From positions 1-36,679 of the forward strand of contig JALWKK010000095.1 of NCBI GenBank assembly GCA_027081505.1: a DNA stretch of 36,679 nt. The letters are read 5' to 3'. Positions 16,019-24,278 of this stretch are shown one piece after another. This stretch comes from Flavobacteriaceae bacterium (GTDB lineage: Bacteria > Bacteroidota > Bacteroidia > Flavobacteriales > Flavobacteriaceae). The notes under the pieces were generated by a model, which was not told where the DNA came from, did not search any database, and saw only the letters and a list, made by a program, of their open reading frames with translations. The first letter of the stretch is position 1. Every line of letters begins with the position of its first letter. The translations under genes were made by a program, and so were the position numbers.

Positions 16019-17436
16019 TGCACTACAGTATTAAAATAGTTATCTTCCAGTTTGTCCTTTTATTGGGATACAAAATTTTTTTTAGAAAAGAGACCGTTTT
16101 TACTTTTAACAGAATTTATTTGTTGCTTGCTCCGGTAGTCGGCTTGGTGCTTCCATTTATTAAAATTCCGGCTTTACAAGTTAATTCCGCTTCATTGACC
16201 TCCTATTTGCTTCCCGAAGTGTGGATAGGAAATTCGCCAGTTTTAGTTGCCGAAACAGCAGATACAAGCTCGATCTATTTGTGGTTAACCGGAATTTGGA
16301 TTGCCGGAAGCCTTTTGAGTTTCGCCTTGTTTGTTATAAAATATAAAAGAATAATGAGGCTTAAAAAGAGTGGTCGTTTTCAAAAAATTGACACGCATCC
16401 CGTTATTGTTTTGCCAGACAGTAAAGATTCTTTTACTTTTTTAAACACCCTATTTATTGGCGGTGCGCTTTCGCAACCCGAAAAGCACATTATTATGCAA
16501 CACGAGTTGGTACACAAGCAACAAAAACACGGTTTGGATTTGTTGTACTTTGAAATGCTTCGGGTGTTTTTTTGGTTTAATCCGTTGATATATCTTTTTC
16601 AAAAAGAGCTAAAAATGCTTCATGAGTATATTGCAGATCATTATGTAATTAAACAAGCCGGCAAAAAAGAATATTACCAAAATTTACTTTCGCAAGTATT
16701 TTATACTTCCGAAATTTCATTCATCAATACATTTTTCAATTATTCATTAATCCGCCTGCCTTTTGGTTTTACAATCGCGATGATTAACACCGCTAAAAGT
16801 CAGGTCAAAAACAGAATCGTTATGTTACAAAAATCAAATCAAAAACCCAACAAGTTAAAGTATTTACTAATTTTCCCCATACTGGGAATGATGCTTTTTT
16901 ATGCCTCTTGTACACAAGAAAGTAAACCGGAAACCGACAGTGTGTCGGACAAGATTGCCGAATTAAAAACGGCTTTAGAAAACCAAACCGTTTCTGAAGA
17001 AGAAAAGAAACAACTTACGGAGTTGCTAAAAAATCTAAACTCGCCAACGCCTCCTTTTCCACCTACACCTTTTAATAAAAACGAAGTTCCTTTTTCTGCT
17101 ATCGACAAAGCACCGGTTTATCCCGGTTGCTCGGGAAGTAACGAAGAGTTAAAACGTTGTTTTTCAGAAAAGCTCAGTGCCTTTGTTAATGAAAACTTTG
17201 ATATTTCTCTTGCTAAGCGATTGAATGTAACCGGAAAACAGCGTATTACGGTAATTTTTAAAATAGATAAAGAAGGAAACATAACAAACGCAAAAGCACG
17301 CGCACCACATCCTGATTTGGCGGCACATGCCGTTTCAATCGTCGAATCGTTACCCAAACTGAAACCGGGCGAAAATGCCGGAAAAAAAGTAGGTGTACTG
17401 TATGCTTTGCCAATACTTTTTGATGTTAAAGAATAA
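16015..17436 (+). CDS. M56 (BlaR1-type) membrane metallopeptidase with C-terminal TonB-C-like domain
   Basis: The 473-residue protein begins with three membrane segments (residues 5-20, 34-50 and 88-109). A cytoplasmic zinc-protease domain follows with HELVH at 163-167 and the third ligand Glu204 in HEYIAD. A fourth membrane segment lies at about 283-299. The part beyond is periplasmic: a Glu/Lys-rich coiled linker (300-345), a Pro-rich stretch (343-352) and a TonB-C-like fold (about 364-470) with the motif PVYPGC...LKRCF. The penicillin-binding sensor domain of BlaR1 is absent and this domain takes its place. Cys372 and Cys382 may form a disulfide. It probably cleaves the adjacent BlaI-type repressor on receiving a periplasmic signal. 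Start at 16015 or 16018. Confidence 0.92.
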   Translation: MMHYSIKIVIFQFVLLLGYKIFFRKETVFTFNRIYLLLAPVVGLVLPFIKIPALQVNSASLTSYLLPEVWIGNSPVLVAETADTSSIYLWLTGIWIAGSLLSFALFVIKYKRIMRLKKSGRFQKIDTHPVIVLPDSKDSFTFLNTLFIGGALSQPEKHIIMQHELVHKQQKHGLDLLYFEMLRVFFWFNPLIYLFQKELKMLHEYIADHYVIKQAGKKEYYQNLLSQVFYTSEISFINTFFNYSLIRLPFGFTIAMINTAKSQVKNRIVMLQKSNQKPNKLKYLLIFPILGMMLFYASCTQESKPETDSVSDKIAELKTALENQTVSEEEKKQLTELLKNLNSPTPPFPPTPFNKNEVPFSAIDKAPVYPGCSGSNEELKRCFSEKLSAFVNENFDISLAKRLNVTGKQRITVIFKIDKEGNITNAKARAPHPDLAAHAVSIVESLPKLKPGENAGKKVGVLYALPILFDVKE

Positions 17437-18601
17437 ATTATTAATAATAGCACTGCTTATTTCTATCCTGTCTGAGGCGCAAGTTGTAGTTTCAGACAGG
17501 GTTAGTAGTAACAGGCAACTCAAAAAGGCAGACAGTCTTTTTGCCTTAGGCACTTATTCTCAAGCCATTTCTCTTTACAAAAATCTTCCCGAAAACGCCA
17601 CTGTTTTATATAAACTTGCTATGTGTTATGAATCTTCGGGGAATAATAAAGAGGCTTTAAAATACTATAAGGCAGCATTAAAAATCTCAAAAAATTCACT
17701 TTCAACGGCTTATCGATACGGAAAATTATTGATAAAATCCGCTCAATATAAAAAAGCAGACAGTCTGTTTTTAGAACTGGTAAATAAGCAACCAAAAAAC
17801 GCCAATTACGTTTATCATTTGGCTTTGGCAAAAGAAAAACAAAAAGATACGGTGGCATTATCGCTCTATAAAAGAGCCTATTTGTTAGATACTACTATGA
17901 TACATTCGGCTTATAAAACCGCGGTGTTACTGATTCAAAAAAAACAATTTAATCAAGCTGAAAAATACATAAATACCGGACTTTATAACGATAGTTTAAG
18001 CACACGGTTTTTAGCCCTAAAGGCTACCTTATTATATTACAACAAAAAGTATCACAAGGCAAAAGAGATTTATAAAAAACTGATTGCTTTAGGAAAAAAC
18101 AATGAAATTGTGTATGCAAATTTAGCCAAGACTTACATGAAAGTTTCGGATTATGAAAATGCCATCGAGCAGTATCTTATTTTGGTTAAAAATCATGATA
18201 GCGAAAACCCGAATTACCATCACAATCTGGGAATTTGTTATCGTGCCTTGCATTATTACGATAAAGCCGAAGAAGCATTTAATACTTCTGTTGCACTTAA
18301 CACTCCTTTTTTGGAAAATGATTATATGCGTCTTGCCGATTTATATAATGCTCAAAAACAATACAAAAAGCAATTGGAAATTTATAAAAAATTGCTGATG
18401 TTGAACCCCGAAAACGAGGAAGCTACTTACCGTCAATCCGTAGCGGCAGACAATTTTTTTAAAGATAAGAAAACGGTGTTGCAATATTATAACGGCTATC
18501 TAAAAAAACATTCTGAAAATGGAAAGTATAGCCGTTTGGTAAAACAAAGAATACGTGATATAAAAAAAGAGTTGCATTTTTTGGATACCGAGAAAAACTA
18601 A
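17423..18601 (+). CDS. Secreted tetratricopeptide-repeat protein
   Basis: Starting at 17423, the protein has 392 residues and a signal peptide (MLKNKLLIIALLISILSEAQ). An ATG 30 bp upstream would spoil that peptide. About ten TPR units follow, recognisable from repeats such as AKTYMKVSDYENAIEQYLILV, LGICYRALHYYDKAEEAFNTSVALN and LADLYNAQKQYKKQLEIYKKLL. The array fills the whole mature protein, so it is a binding scaffold in the periplasm or at the outer membrane. The start overlaps the end of the M56 gene by 14 bp, which ties it to the BlaI operon. Such TPR proteins are common third genes in BlaI-M56 loci of Bacteroidota, but their partner is not known to me. Confidence 0.9.
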   Translation: MLKNKLLIIALLISILSEAQVVVSDRVSSNRQLKKADSLFALGTYSQAISLYKNLPENATVLYKLAMCYESSGNNKEALKYYKAALKISKNSLSTAYRYGKLLIKSAQYKKADSLFLELVNKQPKNANYVYHLALAKEKQKDTVALSLYKRAYLLDTTMIHSAYKTAVLLIQKKQFNQAEKYINTGLYNDSLSTRFLALKATLLYYNKKYHKAKEIYKKLIALGKNNEIVYANLAKTYMKVSDYENAIEQYLILVKNHDSENPNYHHNLGICYRALHYYDKAEEAFNTSVALNTPFLENDYMRLADLYNAQKQYKKQLEIYKKLLMLNPENEEATYRQSVAADNFFKDKKTVLQYYNGYLKKHSENGKYSRLVKQRIRDIKKELHFLDTEKN

Positions 18602-18636
18602 TTTTTTATTCGCCTAAGTTTCACTACTTTTGGTTT

Positions 18637-19161
18637 ATGAAAAAAATAGTATTTTTAAGTTTCTGGTTGGTGTTAGCCGCATCTCTTTCTACTGTTGCGG
18701 CACAAGAAATAAATTGGCTAAAGATTCAAGATTTAGAAGCTGCTCAAAAACAAGCACATAGAAAAGTGTTAATCGATATTTATACCGATTGGTGTGGTTG
18801 GTGTAAACGTCTGGATGCTACTACCTTTAAAGACCCGAAAATTGTTGATTACCTCAACAAAAATTATTATTGTGTAAAACTGAACGGAGAGGACAAAAAT
18901 ACCATAACCTATCGAGGTGTAGAATTTAAATTTGTGCCTACCGGAAGACGCGGTTACCACCAACTTTCGTCCGGATTTCAAAAAGGACGACACAGCTATC
19001 CAACCTTAACCATATTAGATGAAAATCTGGACATTTTACAGATTTTTAGAGGATATAAAAAAGCCGAAGATTTATTGCCTATTCTTGTTTTTCTTTCTGA
19101 AGAAATATATAAAGAAAAAGAGTGGGACACGTTTATAACCGAGTTTAAAAATTCTAATTAA
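18637..19161 (+). CDS. Secreted thioredoxin-fold protein (CGWC)
   Basis: The 174-residue protein has a signal peptide (cleavage after VAAQ, about residue 23) and a thioredoxin domain with the active site YTDWCGWCKRLD (Cys53, Cys56) and the cis-proline Pro122 in HSYPTLTIL. The segment between them is longer than in thioredoxin, with a basic patch PTGRRGYHQLSSGFQKGRH. This pattern is closest to Thioredoxin_7/DUF255-like periplasmic proteins. It most likely reduces or forms disulfides in the periplasm. The genes either side encode proteins with a conserved Cys pair (the M56 tail and the following lipoprotein), which are plausible substrates. It starts 35 bp after the TPR gene and ends directly against the lipoprotein gene. 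Confidence 0.92.
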   Translation: MKKIVFLSFWLVLAASLSTVAAQEINWLKIQDLEAAQKQAHRKVLIDIYTDWCGWCKRLDATTFKDPKIVDYLNKNYYCVKLNGEDKNTITYRGVEFKFVPTGRRGYHQLSSGFQKGRHSYPTLTILDENLDILQIFRGYKKAEDLLPILVFLSEEIYKEKEWDTFITEFKNSN

Positions 19162-19656
19162 ATGATTGTGTGGAAGTATTCTCATTCCATAGCAACAATA
19201 GCATTTCTTTTTTTGCTTCAATCGTGTTCGTATTTTGAAACAAAAAAAATACCGTCGGAAACCTTTTTAGAAGAAGAGTTAAAAACCATTAACTGGAACG
19301 AAGTAGATACGTATCCCGTTTTTAAAAGGTGTGAAAATCTTTCGGAAAAGGAAAAGTTAAAATCGTGTTTTGTACAAACATTAACCACTACCATTTACCG
19401 GATTATTGCTTCCGAAAAAAATCCTGTTAATACAACGATTAATGACACGATTAAAGTACATTTTACCGTTTCAAAAAAAGCAAAATTAGAAATCAACCAA
19501 CTGGAAATAGATAGTCTAACGAAAGCACAACTACCAAAAATTGAGCGATTAATTTACCAAAGTATCGATTCGCTCCAACCCATTGCGCCGGCGTATAAAC
19601 GTGGAGTTCCGGTAAATACCGGTTTTGAATTACCTATTGTTATTGTTACAAATTAA
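19162..19656 (+). CDS. Lipoprotein with TonB-C-like domain and Cys pair
   Basis: This 164-residue protein has a lipobox LLQSC, with Cys22 as the lipidated residue. Its mature part matches the tail of the M56 protein in layout: TYPVFKRC...LKSCF (Cys57, Cys69) corresponds to PVYPGC...LKRCF there, followed by a short helix and strands such as IKVHFTVSKKAKLEINQLE. The domain resembles the C-terminus of flavobacterial TonB-like proteins but lacks their N-terminal membrane anchor. I infer a lipid-anchored relative of the sensor domain of the M56 protein, perhaps its decoy or ligand. The start codon directly follows the thioredoxin-like gene's stop. The last 11 bp overlap the convergent gene at 19646. 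Confidence 0.75.
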   Translation: MIVWKYSHSIATIAFLFLLQSCSYFETKKIPSETFLEEELKTINWNEVDTYPVFKRCENLSEKEKLKSCFVQTLTTTIYRIIASEKNPVNTTINDTIKVHFTVSKKAKLEINQLEIDSLTKAQLPKIERLIYQSIDSLQPIAPAYKRGVPVNTGFELPIVIVTN

Positions 19657-20524
19657 ATTTATATCCTATTGTGAAATCTATGGGAAATTCGCCATTACTA
19701 TCAACTCCCAAACCTACAATATCATTGTAACCAAAAGTAAGAAAACCGTTGCCCAGTGCGTAATCTATACCCAAACCAAAAAGTGCCACCGCTTGAAAAT
19801 CACTTCCTGTTTTTTTAATTGTTGAAACCGAATCGTCCGGATTAACAATATTTATTGTAGCCGAAGATGCCGTAAATGTGGCAAAACGTGTATTGATATA
19901 GGCGTCTAATTTTTCTTTTTTTATAAATTTAAACCGGTAGTTTAATGATAATTGCGATGCGTTATATTGGTAATCGCCACTTTCAAAACTCTGCCGAAAT
20001 TGCAACACCATACTGTGTCGTTTTAGTTTAACGTTTTCGATTAGTTCTAGCTCTGCTCCGAGAAGAGGAAGAATTTGGTTAGTAGGATTGGAAGTAAAAA
20101 CGGCATTAGAAACACCTGCAAAGGCACCTAACCTTAGTTCTAATTGGGAAGAAACCGGCTGTGAATCGCCTGTTTGTAAATGGTTATAGTTACTAACAAA
20201 CTGAGACAAACTCGATAGCGTTAATTTTACCTTATCTGTAGATAAATTACTTCCCGAAGCAAGCAAACGCAAAGTTTCTTTGTATTCTTCATTATAAGCT
20301 CCGTCGGATTTTGTGTTGGTTAACGGGTAATAGGTATCACCTTTTTTTATAAAATACAGATAATTTCCGTCTTGTGTTGTCCATAAAAGTGTTAAGGCAC
20401 CTTGATTTTGCGTTTTTAAAGAATAGGTCTTTCCGTTAATGGTGTGTTGTTCTTGTGCAGAAATAACAGAAAAAGCAGATACAATCCATAATAAAATTGA
20501 GAATAGGATGAATTTGAGTTTCAT
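19646..20524 (-). CDS. Secreted protein with probable C-terminal outer-membrane beta-barrel
   Basis: The 292-residue protein has a signal peptide ending in VISAQ. The first 110 mature residues form a soluble part with a repeated Thr/Tyr/Gly strand pattern (TINGKTYSLKTQNQGALTLLWTTQDGNYLYFIKKGDTYYPL). The second half alternates as a small barrel: QLELRLGAFAGVSNAVF, LPLLGAELELIEN, HSMVLQFRQSFES, QLSLNYRFKFI, AVALFGLGIDYALGNGFLTFGYNDIVG, and ends in FTIGYKFNL, a typical outer-membrane C-terminal strand. I do not recognise a named family; it resembles PorT-type or 'outer membrane beta-barrel' proteins of Bacteroidota. It converges with the lipoprotein gene (11 bp overlap). Upstream lies the 93-bp tandem array. 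Confidence 0.65.
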   Translation of the reverse strand: MKLKFILFSILLWIVSAFSVISAQEQHTINGKTYSLKTQNQGALTLLWTTQDGNYLYFIKKGDTYYPLTNTKSDGAYNEEYKETLRLLASGSNLSTDKVKLTLSSLSQFVSNYNHLQTGDSQPVSSQLELRLGAFAGVSNAVFTSNPTNQILPLLGAELELIENVKLKRHSMVLQFRQSFESGDYQYNASQLSLNYRFKFIKKEKLDAYINTRFATFTASSATINIVNPDDSVSTIKKTGSDFQAVALFGLGIDYALGNGFLTFGYNDIVGLGVDSNGEFPIDFTIGYKFNL

Positions 20525-20577
20525 AACAGTAAGTAGATTTAGAGTTGGCTAAAGATAAAAAATATTTTTTAGATTTT

Positions 20578-20954
20578 TAAAACATTAAGAAGTTAAGGAA
20601 AGTCAAGAAAACATAAAACTTAATGAAACGCCTTAATGGAACTTAATGTCTTAATGGTTCATTTTTATTTTAAAACATTAAGAAGTTAAGGAAAGTCAAG
20701 AAAACATAAAACTTAATGAAACGCCTTAATGGAACTTAATGTCTTAATGGTTCATTTTTATTTTAAAACATTAAGAAGTTAAGGAAAGTCAAGAAAACAT
20801 AAAACTTAATGAAACGCCTTAATGGAACTTAATGTCTTAATGGTTCATTTTTTTTAAAGCATTAAGAAGTTAAGTAAAGTTAAGAAAACATAAACCTTAA
20901 TGAAACACCTTAATGGAGCTTAATGTCTTAATGGTTCAAAATGCCTTAATGGTA
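20578..20954. repeat. Tandem array of 93-bp units (about four copies)
   Basis: Copies begin at 20578, 20671, 20764 and 20855. The first two are identical over 93 bp and the third differs only by a 2-bp loss in a T-run. The fourth has several substitutions and is followed by a short partial copy. Each unit contains four CTTAATG words and an inverted repeat, ACATTAAG (20582-20589) with CTTAATGT (20642-20649), plus TTAAGG/CCTTAA (20593-20598, 20631-20636), so each can fold into a hairpin. No frame reads through. The array fills the 507-bp spacer between divergent genes, leaving about 50-80 bp at each side for promoters. Confidence 0.9.
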
Positions 20955-21031
20955 TTATTTCCCAAGTAAAGTTTAGTCAAGAGGATAAAAAAAATTCCTA
21001 AAAAAGAGTGATATTTGACATAAAAATAGTT

Positions 21032-21604
21032 ATGAAAAAAGTATTGCTAATAGATAATTATGATTCATTCACATATAACTTGGTGCATTATATCGAAGCG
21101 GTGGGTGAATATCATGTCGATGTGTTTAGAAATGATGAAATAGAGCTTGAAGAAGTTGCATCGTACAATACTATTATTCTTTCTCCCGGACCGGGATTAC
21201 CTAAGGATTCCGGTATTTTACTACCACTCATTAAACAATATGCGCCTACCAAAAAAATATTAGGTGTTTGTCTGGGTATGCAAGCAATTTTTGAAGCTTA
21301 TGGAGGCTCGCTCACCAATTTGTCTTGTGTGTTTCATGGAGTTGCAACACCGGTATCTATCCTTCAACCCGAAGACCCTCTCTTTTTTAATCTACCCAAA
21401 TCTTTTAAAGTAGGAAGATATCATAGTTGGGTGGTAGACCCTAAAAAACTTCCAAAAGATTTTTACATAACTTCTACCGATGAAGAAGGAAATATTATGT
21501 CTATTTCACATAAAACCCATCGCGTTTACGGCGTTCAATTTCATCCCGAATCTGTTTTAACACAATACGGAAAAAAAATTATCACCAATTTTTTGACCTG
21601 TTAA
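21032..21604 (+). CDS. pabA: Glutamine amidotransferase subunit of aminodeoxychorismate or anthranilate synthase
   Basis: The 190-residue protein starts at MKKVLLIDNYDSFTYNLV; eight further codons upstream are read in some frames but do not match the family. It is a class I glutaminase with the nucleophile Cys80 in LGVCLGMQAI and His171/Glu173 in VQFHPES, plus the oxyanion segment SPGPGLPKDSG. It supplies ammonia for the amination of chorismate, giving p-aminobenzoate (folate) or anthranilate (tryptophan). No chorismate-binding partner and no other trp gene is in view, so I favour PabA. The two are hard to tell apart, and the subunit can serve both. The gene stands alone between the tandem array and a convergent glycosyltransferase. 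Confidence 0.88.
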   Translation: MKKVLLIDNYDSFTYNLVHYIEAVGEYHVDVFRNDEIELEEVASYNTIILSPGPGLPKDSGILLPLIKQYAPTKKILGVCLGMQAIFEAYGGSLTNLSCVFHGVATPVSILQPEDPLFFNLPKSFKVGRYHSWVVDPKKLPKDFYITSTDEEGNIMSISHKTHRVYGVQFHPESVLTQYGKKIITNFLTC

Positions 21605-21614
21605 TAGTTAAATT

Positions 21615-22730
21615 TTAAGAATACGTCCTTCCTTTCCAAACATACTTTTTCTCCAAACTTTTAAAAATTATATAGACTATAATAAAGGGGTAAATAACAA
21701 ACGAACCAAAGTACGACAAACCGGAAGGTTTCATCCTTAAAAACAAACAACTTTTCTGTATGTAAACATAATCTATAAATAACTTAACAACTATAAAACA
21801 AAGAAAAAACCAACTAAAATTAGGTTTTAAAAAACAATATATAATACCGGCAGGAACATAAAAATTAACAAAAAAAAGTAAGATTCCCAACCATTTTGCA
21901 AAACTATTTTTTTGCGCAGACGTTTTAGAAGCCCAGCGCACTCGTTGATTAATTAAAGCCGCCCAAGTTAAAACCGGTTTTGTTGTAACCACCGTGTCTA
22001 TAGATTTTACATAAGACACCTGCTTAGGGTATTTCTTTTTTATTTTTTCCAACAAAAAAATATCATCGCCACTTGCTATATGCTCATTTCCCATAAAACC
22101 GTTTACCGTAGTAAAGGCTTCTTTTTTATAACCCAGATTAGCTCCGTTACATAAAATAGGTTTTTGCAATCCGAAAGCTCCAACGGTTGTGGTTTGTAAA
22201 CTGCAAGTATCCCATTGTTGAAAAGCATTAAGAAAGTTTTCATTTTTATTAAATCGTACGCCTCCCGAAATAAAAACGGGCTGGTGTTCAACAATAAAAT
22301 CATTGTAGGCTATGAGCCAATTTTTTGGTAAGGTACAATCGGCATCGGTGGTAAGTATCCAATCGTGTTTTGCATTTTTTATACCTAATGTAATAGCATC
22401 TTTTTTAGGTGAACCGGAAGTTCTTTTGTTTTTTAAAACGGAAAATTTAAAGGAAGGTTTATAGTCTTCAATAATGTTTGCCGAAAGATCTTGGCTATCA
22501 TCGTCTATAAAAATAACTTCAAATAACGCACTATGATAATTAATATTAGAAAGAGAGTTTAACAAATCCGGAAGGTTTTCGGCTTCATTTCTAAACGGAA
22601 TAATTATACTAAAAGCAATCTTGGGTTTATTCGATTTTAGACCATATTGAGAAACTTTATTATATCCGGTCAACAGCCATACCAAAGCAGAAACATAACT
22701 TACCAATAATATAACTCCAATTAGCGTCAT
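21615..22730 (-). CDS. Membrane-anchored family 2 glycosyltransferase
   Basis: This 371-residue protein has an N-terminal membrane segment (residues 2-21) and a GT-A domain with SIIIPFRNEAENL, IDDDSQD (Asp76-78), TTDADCTLP (the metal-binding Asp at 129 and 131) and QRVRW, the signature of processive GT2 enzymes. Three membrane segments lie in the C-terminal 110 residues. It should transfer sugars from a nucleotide donor to a lipid or polymer at the inner membrane. Its start overlaps the stop of the upstream membrane protein gene by 4 bp, so the two work together, perhaps on an envelope glycolipid. The acceptor is unknown. Confidence 0.9.
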   Translation of the reverse strand: MTLIGVILLVSYVSALVWLLTGYNKVSQYGLKSNKPKIAFSIIIPFRNEAENLPDLLNSLSNINYHSALFEVIFIDDDSQDLSANIIEDYKPSFKFSVLKNKRTSGSPKKDAITLGIKNAKHDWILTTDADCTLPKNWLIAYNDFIVEHQPVFISGGVRFNKNENFLNAFQQWDTCSLQTTTVGAFGLQKPILCNGANLGYKKEAFTTVNGFMGNEHIASGDDIFLLEKIKKKYPKQVSYVKSIDTVVTTKPVLTWAALINQRVRWASKTSAQKNSFAKWLGILLFFVNFYVPAGIIYCFLKPNFSWFFLCFIVVKLFIDYVYIQKSCLFLRMKPSGLSYFGSFVIYPFIIVYIIFKSLEKKYVWKGRTYS

Positions 22731-23680
22731 TTTTTTAAAGGTTGGTAGGTAAACATAAAATAACTTCCTATCATTGCCGGAAGCACAAAATTAAAAAACC
22801 ACATAGTTAATACAGCAACAGCTACTTCGGTTTCCGGAATTCCGGCTAAACCAAACAAAAAAATTGCCACACCGCCTCTTATTACAACGTCTAATATAAA
22901 AAAAGACGGAATAACAGACACCAATAAGTAGGTGGTAAAAATAATAGGTATTGCTTCCAATAAAGAAATTGGAACATCATAAAACCGTAATACAATATAA
23001 AACATACAGCTAAAAATAATGTACCTTACAAACGAATAACCAATGGTCTTTATCCATATTGCTTTAGAAAAAGAGTTAACTTTATTAAAAATTACTTTTA
23101 CAGAGAGTCCTTTAAAAATGAGTTGCTTTTTTCTAAAAACAAATGAAAAAATTATGAGAAGAAATAAAATTAAAAAAAACCAAAACAGGTGATTTTTATT
23201 AATGATAAGTATGAATTTTTGACTCATAATTATCACCCCTATAAGTCCAAAAAACACTGTTACCACCATTTGTGAGATGCCGGAAAAAAAGGTTAACAAC
23301 AACACTTCTTTTCTTTTTTTATGCTTAAAAAAAAATGCTTTAGCTCCGTATTCGCCAATTCGATTGGGTGTGGCAAGTGATACCGTAAGAGCATAAAGGC
23401 TTTGTTTGGCAGCTTCAGAAAAAGAAATGGGCTTTACTGTTTGTACGAGTGTTTTCCATTTTAAAATTTCAAAAAACCAATTTAAAGAGGTAAAAAACAA
23501 CAAAACAATCAACCAAATAATGATTTGATAACAGGGTTTGTTAATTAAAAACAGCGCATGTTTAAATGAAACCGAACTACCTACAATTTTATGATAAACA
23601 AACCAACCGGTAGCACATAAAATAATAATTTTTACTACTACCCACAAATATTGTCTAACTTTGTCCGGTGTTTTTTTCAT
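22727..23680 (-). CDS. UPF0104/LPG synthase-type transmembrane (flippase-like) protein
   Basis: The start is best placed at 23680 (MKKTPDKVRQYLWVVVKI, 317 residues). An ATG at 23716 would add 12 residues running to the edge of the divergent ruvC gene. The protein has about eight membrane segments with the family marks LYALTVSLATPNRIGEYGAKAFFF, corresponding to the PxRxGE motif, and SLLEAIPIIFTTYLLVSVIPSFFILDVVIRGG. These are the hallmarks of the lysylphosphatidylglycerol synthetase transmembrane (UPF0104/COG0392) family, many of which are thought to translocate lipids. There is no aminoacyltransferase domain. Coupling with the GT2 gene (4-bp overlap) suggests handling of a glycolipid precursor. 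Confidence 0.85.
   Translation of the reverse strand: MKKTPDKVRQYLWVVVKIIILCATGWFVYHKIVGSSVSFKHALFLINKPCYQIIIWLIVLLFFTSLNWFFEILKWKTLVQTVKPISFSEAAKQSLYALTVSLATPNRIGEYGAKAFFFKHKKRKEVLLLTFFSGISQMVVTVFFGLIGVIIMSQKFILIINKNHLFWFFLILFLLIIFSFVFRKKQLIFKGLSVKVIFNKVNSFSKAIWIKTIGYSFVRYIIFSCMFYIVLRFYDVPISLLEAIPIIFTTYLLVSVIPSFFILDVVIRGGVAIFLFGLAGIPETEVAVAVLTMWFFNFVLPAMIGSYFMFTYQPLKK
23656..23663 (+). promoter_or_regulatory. Likely -7 box of the ruvC promoter
   Basis: TAACTTTG fits TAnnTTTG and lies 54 bp before the ruvC ATG. It falls inside the first codons of the divergent UPF0104 gene, so the two transcripts would overlap at their 5' ends. No TTG stands at the best -33 distance. Confidence 0.35.
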
Positions 23681-23717
23681 AAAAAGCGAAAATAACGAAC
23701 TTAAGGCGGAAGGCATT

Positions 23718-24275
23718 ATGAATACCGAAAAAATTATTTTAGGAATTGATCCGGGAACAACTATTATGGGTTTTGGACTTATTAAAGTAGTGAGAAAAAA
23801 AATGGAATTCTTATTGCTTAATGAGCTTCAATTATCAAAATACGATGATCATTATGTGCGATTAAAATACATTTTTGAGCGAACCCTTCAACTTATCGAT
23901 TCACATCATCCCGACGAAATTGCCGTCGAATCGCCTTTTTTCGGTAAAAACGTACAATCTATGTTAAAGTTAGGTCGTGCACAAGGCGTTGCAATGGCTG
24001 CGGGTTTGTCGCGTCAAATACCAATCACCGAATATTCGCCAAAAAAAATTAAAATGGCAATAACCGGAAACGGAAACGCCAGCAAAGAACAAGTTGCTAA
24101 AATGTTGCAGAGCTTATTAGACTTAAAAACCCTTCCGAAAAATTTAGATAGTACCGATGGACTTGCCGCTGCAGTTTGTCATTTTTACAATAGCGGTAAA
24201 ATTTCAACGGGAAAAAATTACACGGGATGGAGTGCATTTGTAAAACAAAATGAAGGAAGAATAGAGAAAAAATAG
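23718..24275 (+). CDS. ruvC: Crossover junction endodeoxyribonuclease RuvC
   Basis: With its start at MNTEKIILGIDPG the protein has 185 residues, normal for the family. The four acidic catalytic residues are visible: Asp11 (GIDPGT), Glu71 (IAVESPFF), Asp144 and Asp147 (LDSTDGLAAA). It resolves Holliday junctions made by RuvAB during recombination and repair. An upstream in-frame ATG at 23661 lies inside the divergent gene and adds residues absent from the family, so I reject it. It ends 3 bp before the convergent lipoprotein gene. No ruvA or ruvB is nearby, as is usual in this phylum. Confidence 0.97.
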   Translation: MNTEKIILGIDPGTTIMGFGLIKVVRKKMEFLLLNELQLSKYDDHYVRLKYIFERTLQLIDSHHPDEIAVESPFFGKNVQSMLKLGRAQGVAMAAGLSRQIPITEYSPKKIKMAITGNGNASKEQVAKMLQSLLDLKTLPKNLDSTDGLAAAVCHFYNSGKISTGKNYTGWSAFVKQNEGRIEKK

Positions 24276-24278
24276 CTA

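Noticed and set aside
18625-18632. TACTTTTG box before the thioredoxin-like gene as a separate promoter
   Set aside because: It lies 4 bp before the ATG, which would require a leaderless message; chance matches to TAnnTTTG are frequent in this composition.
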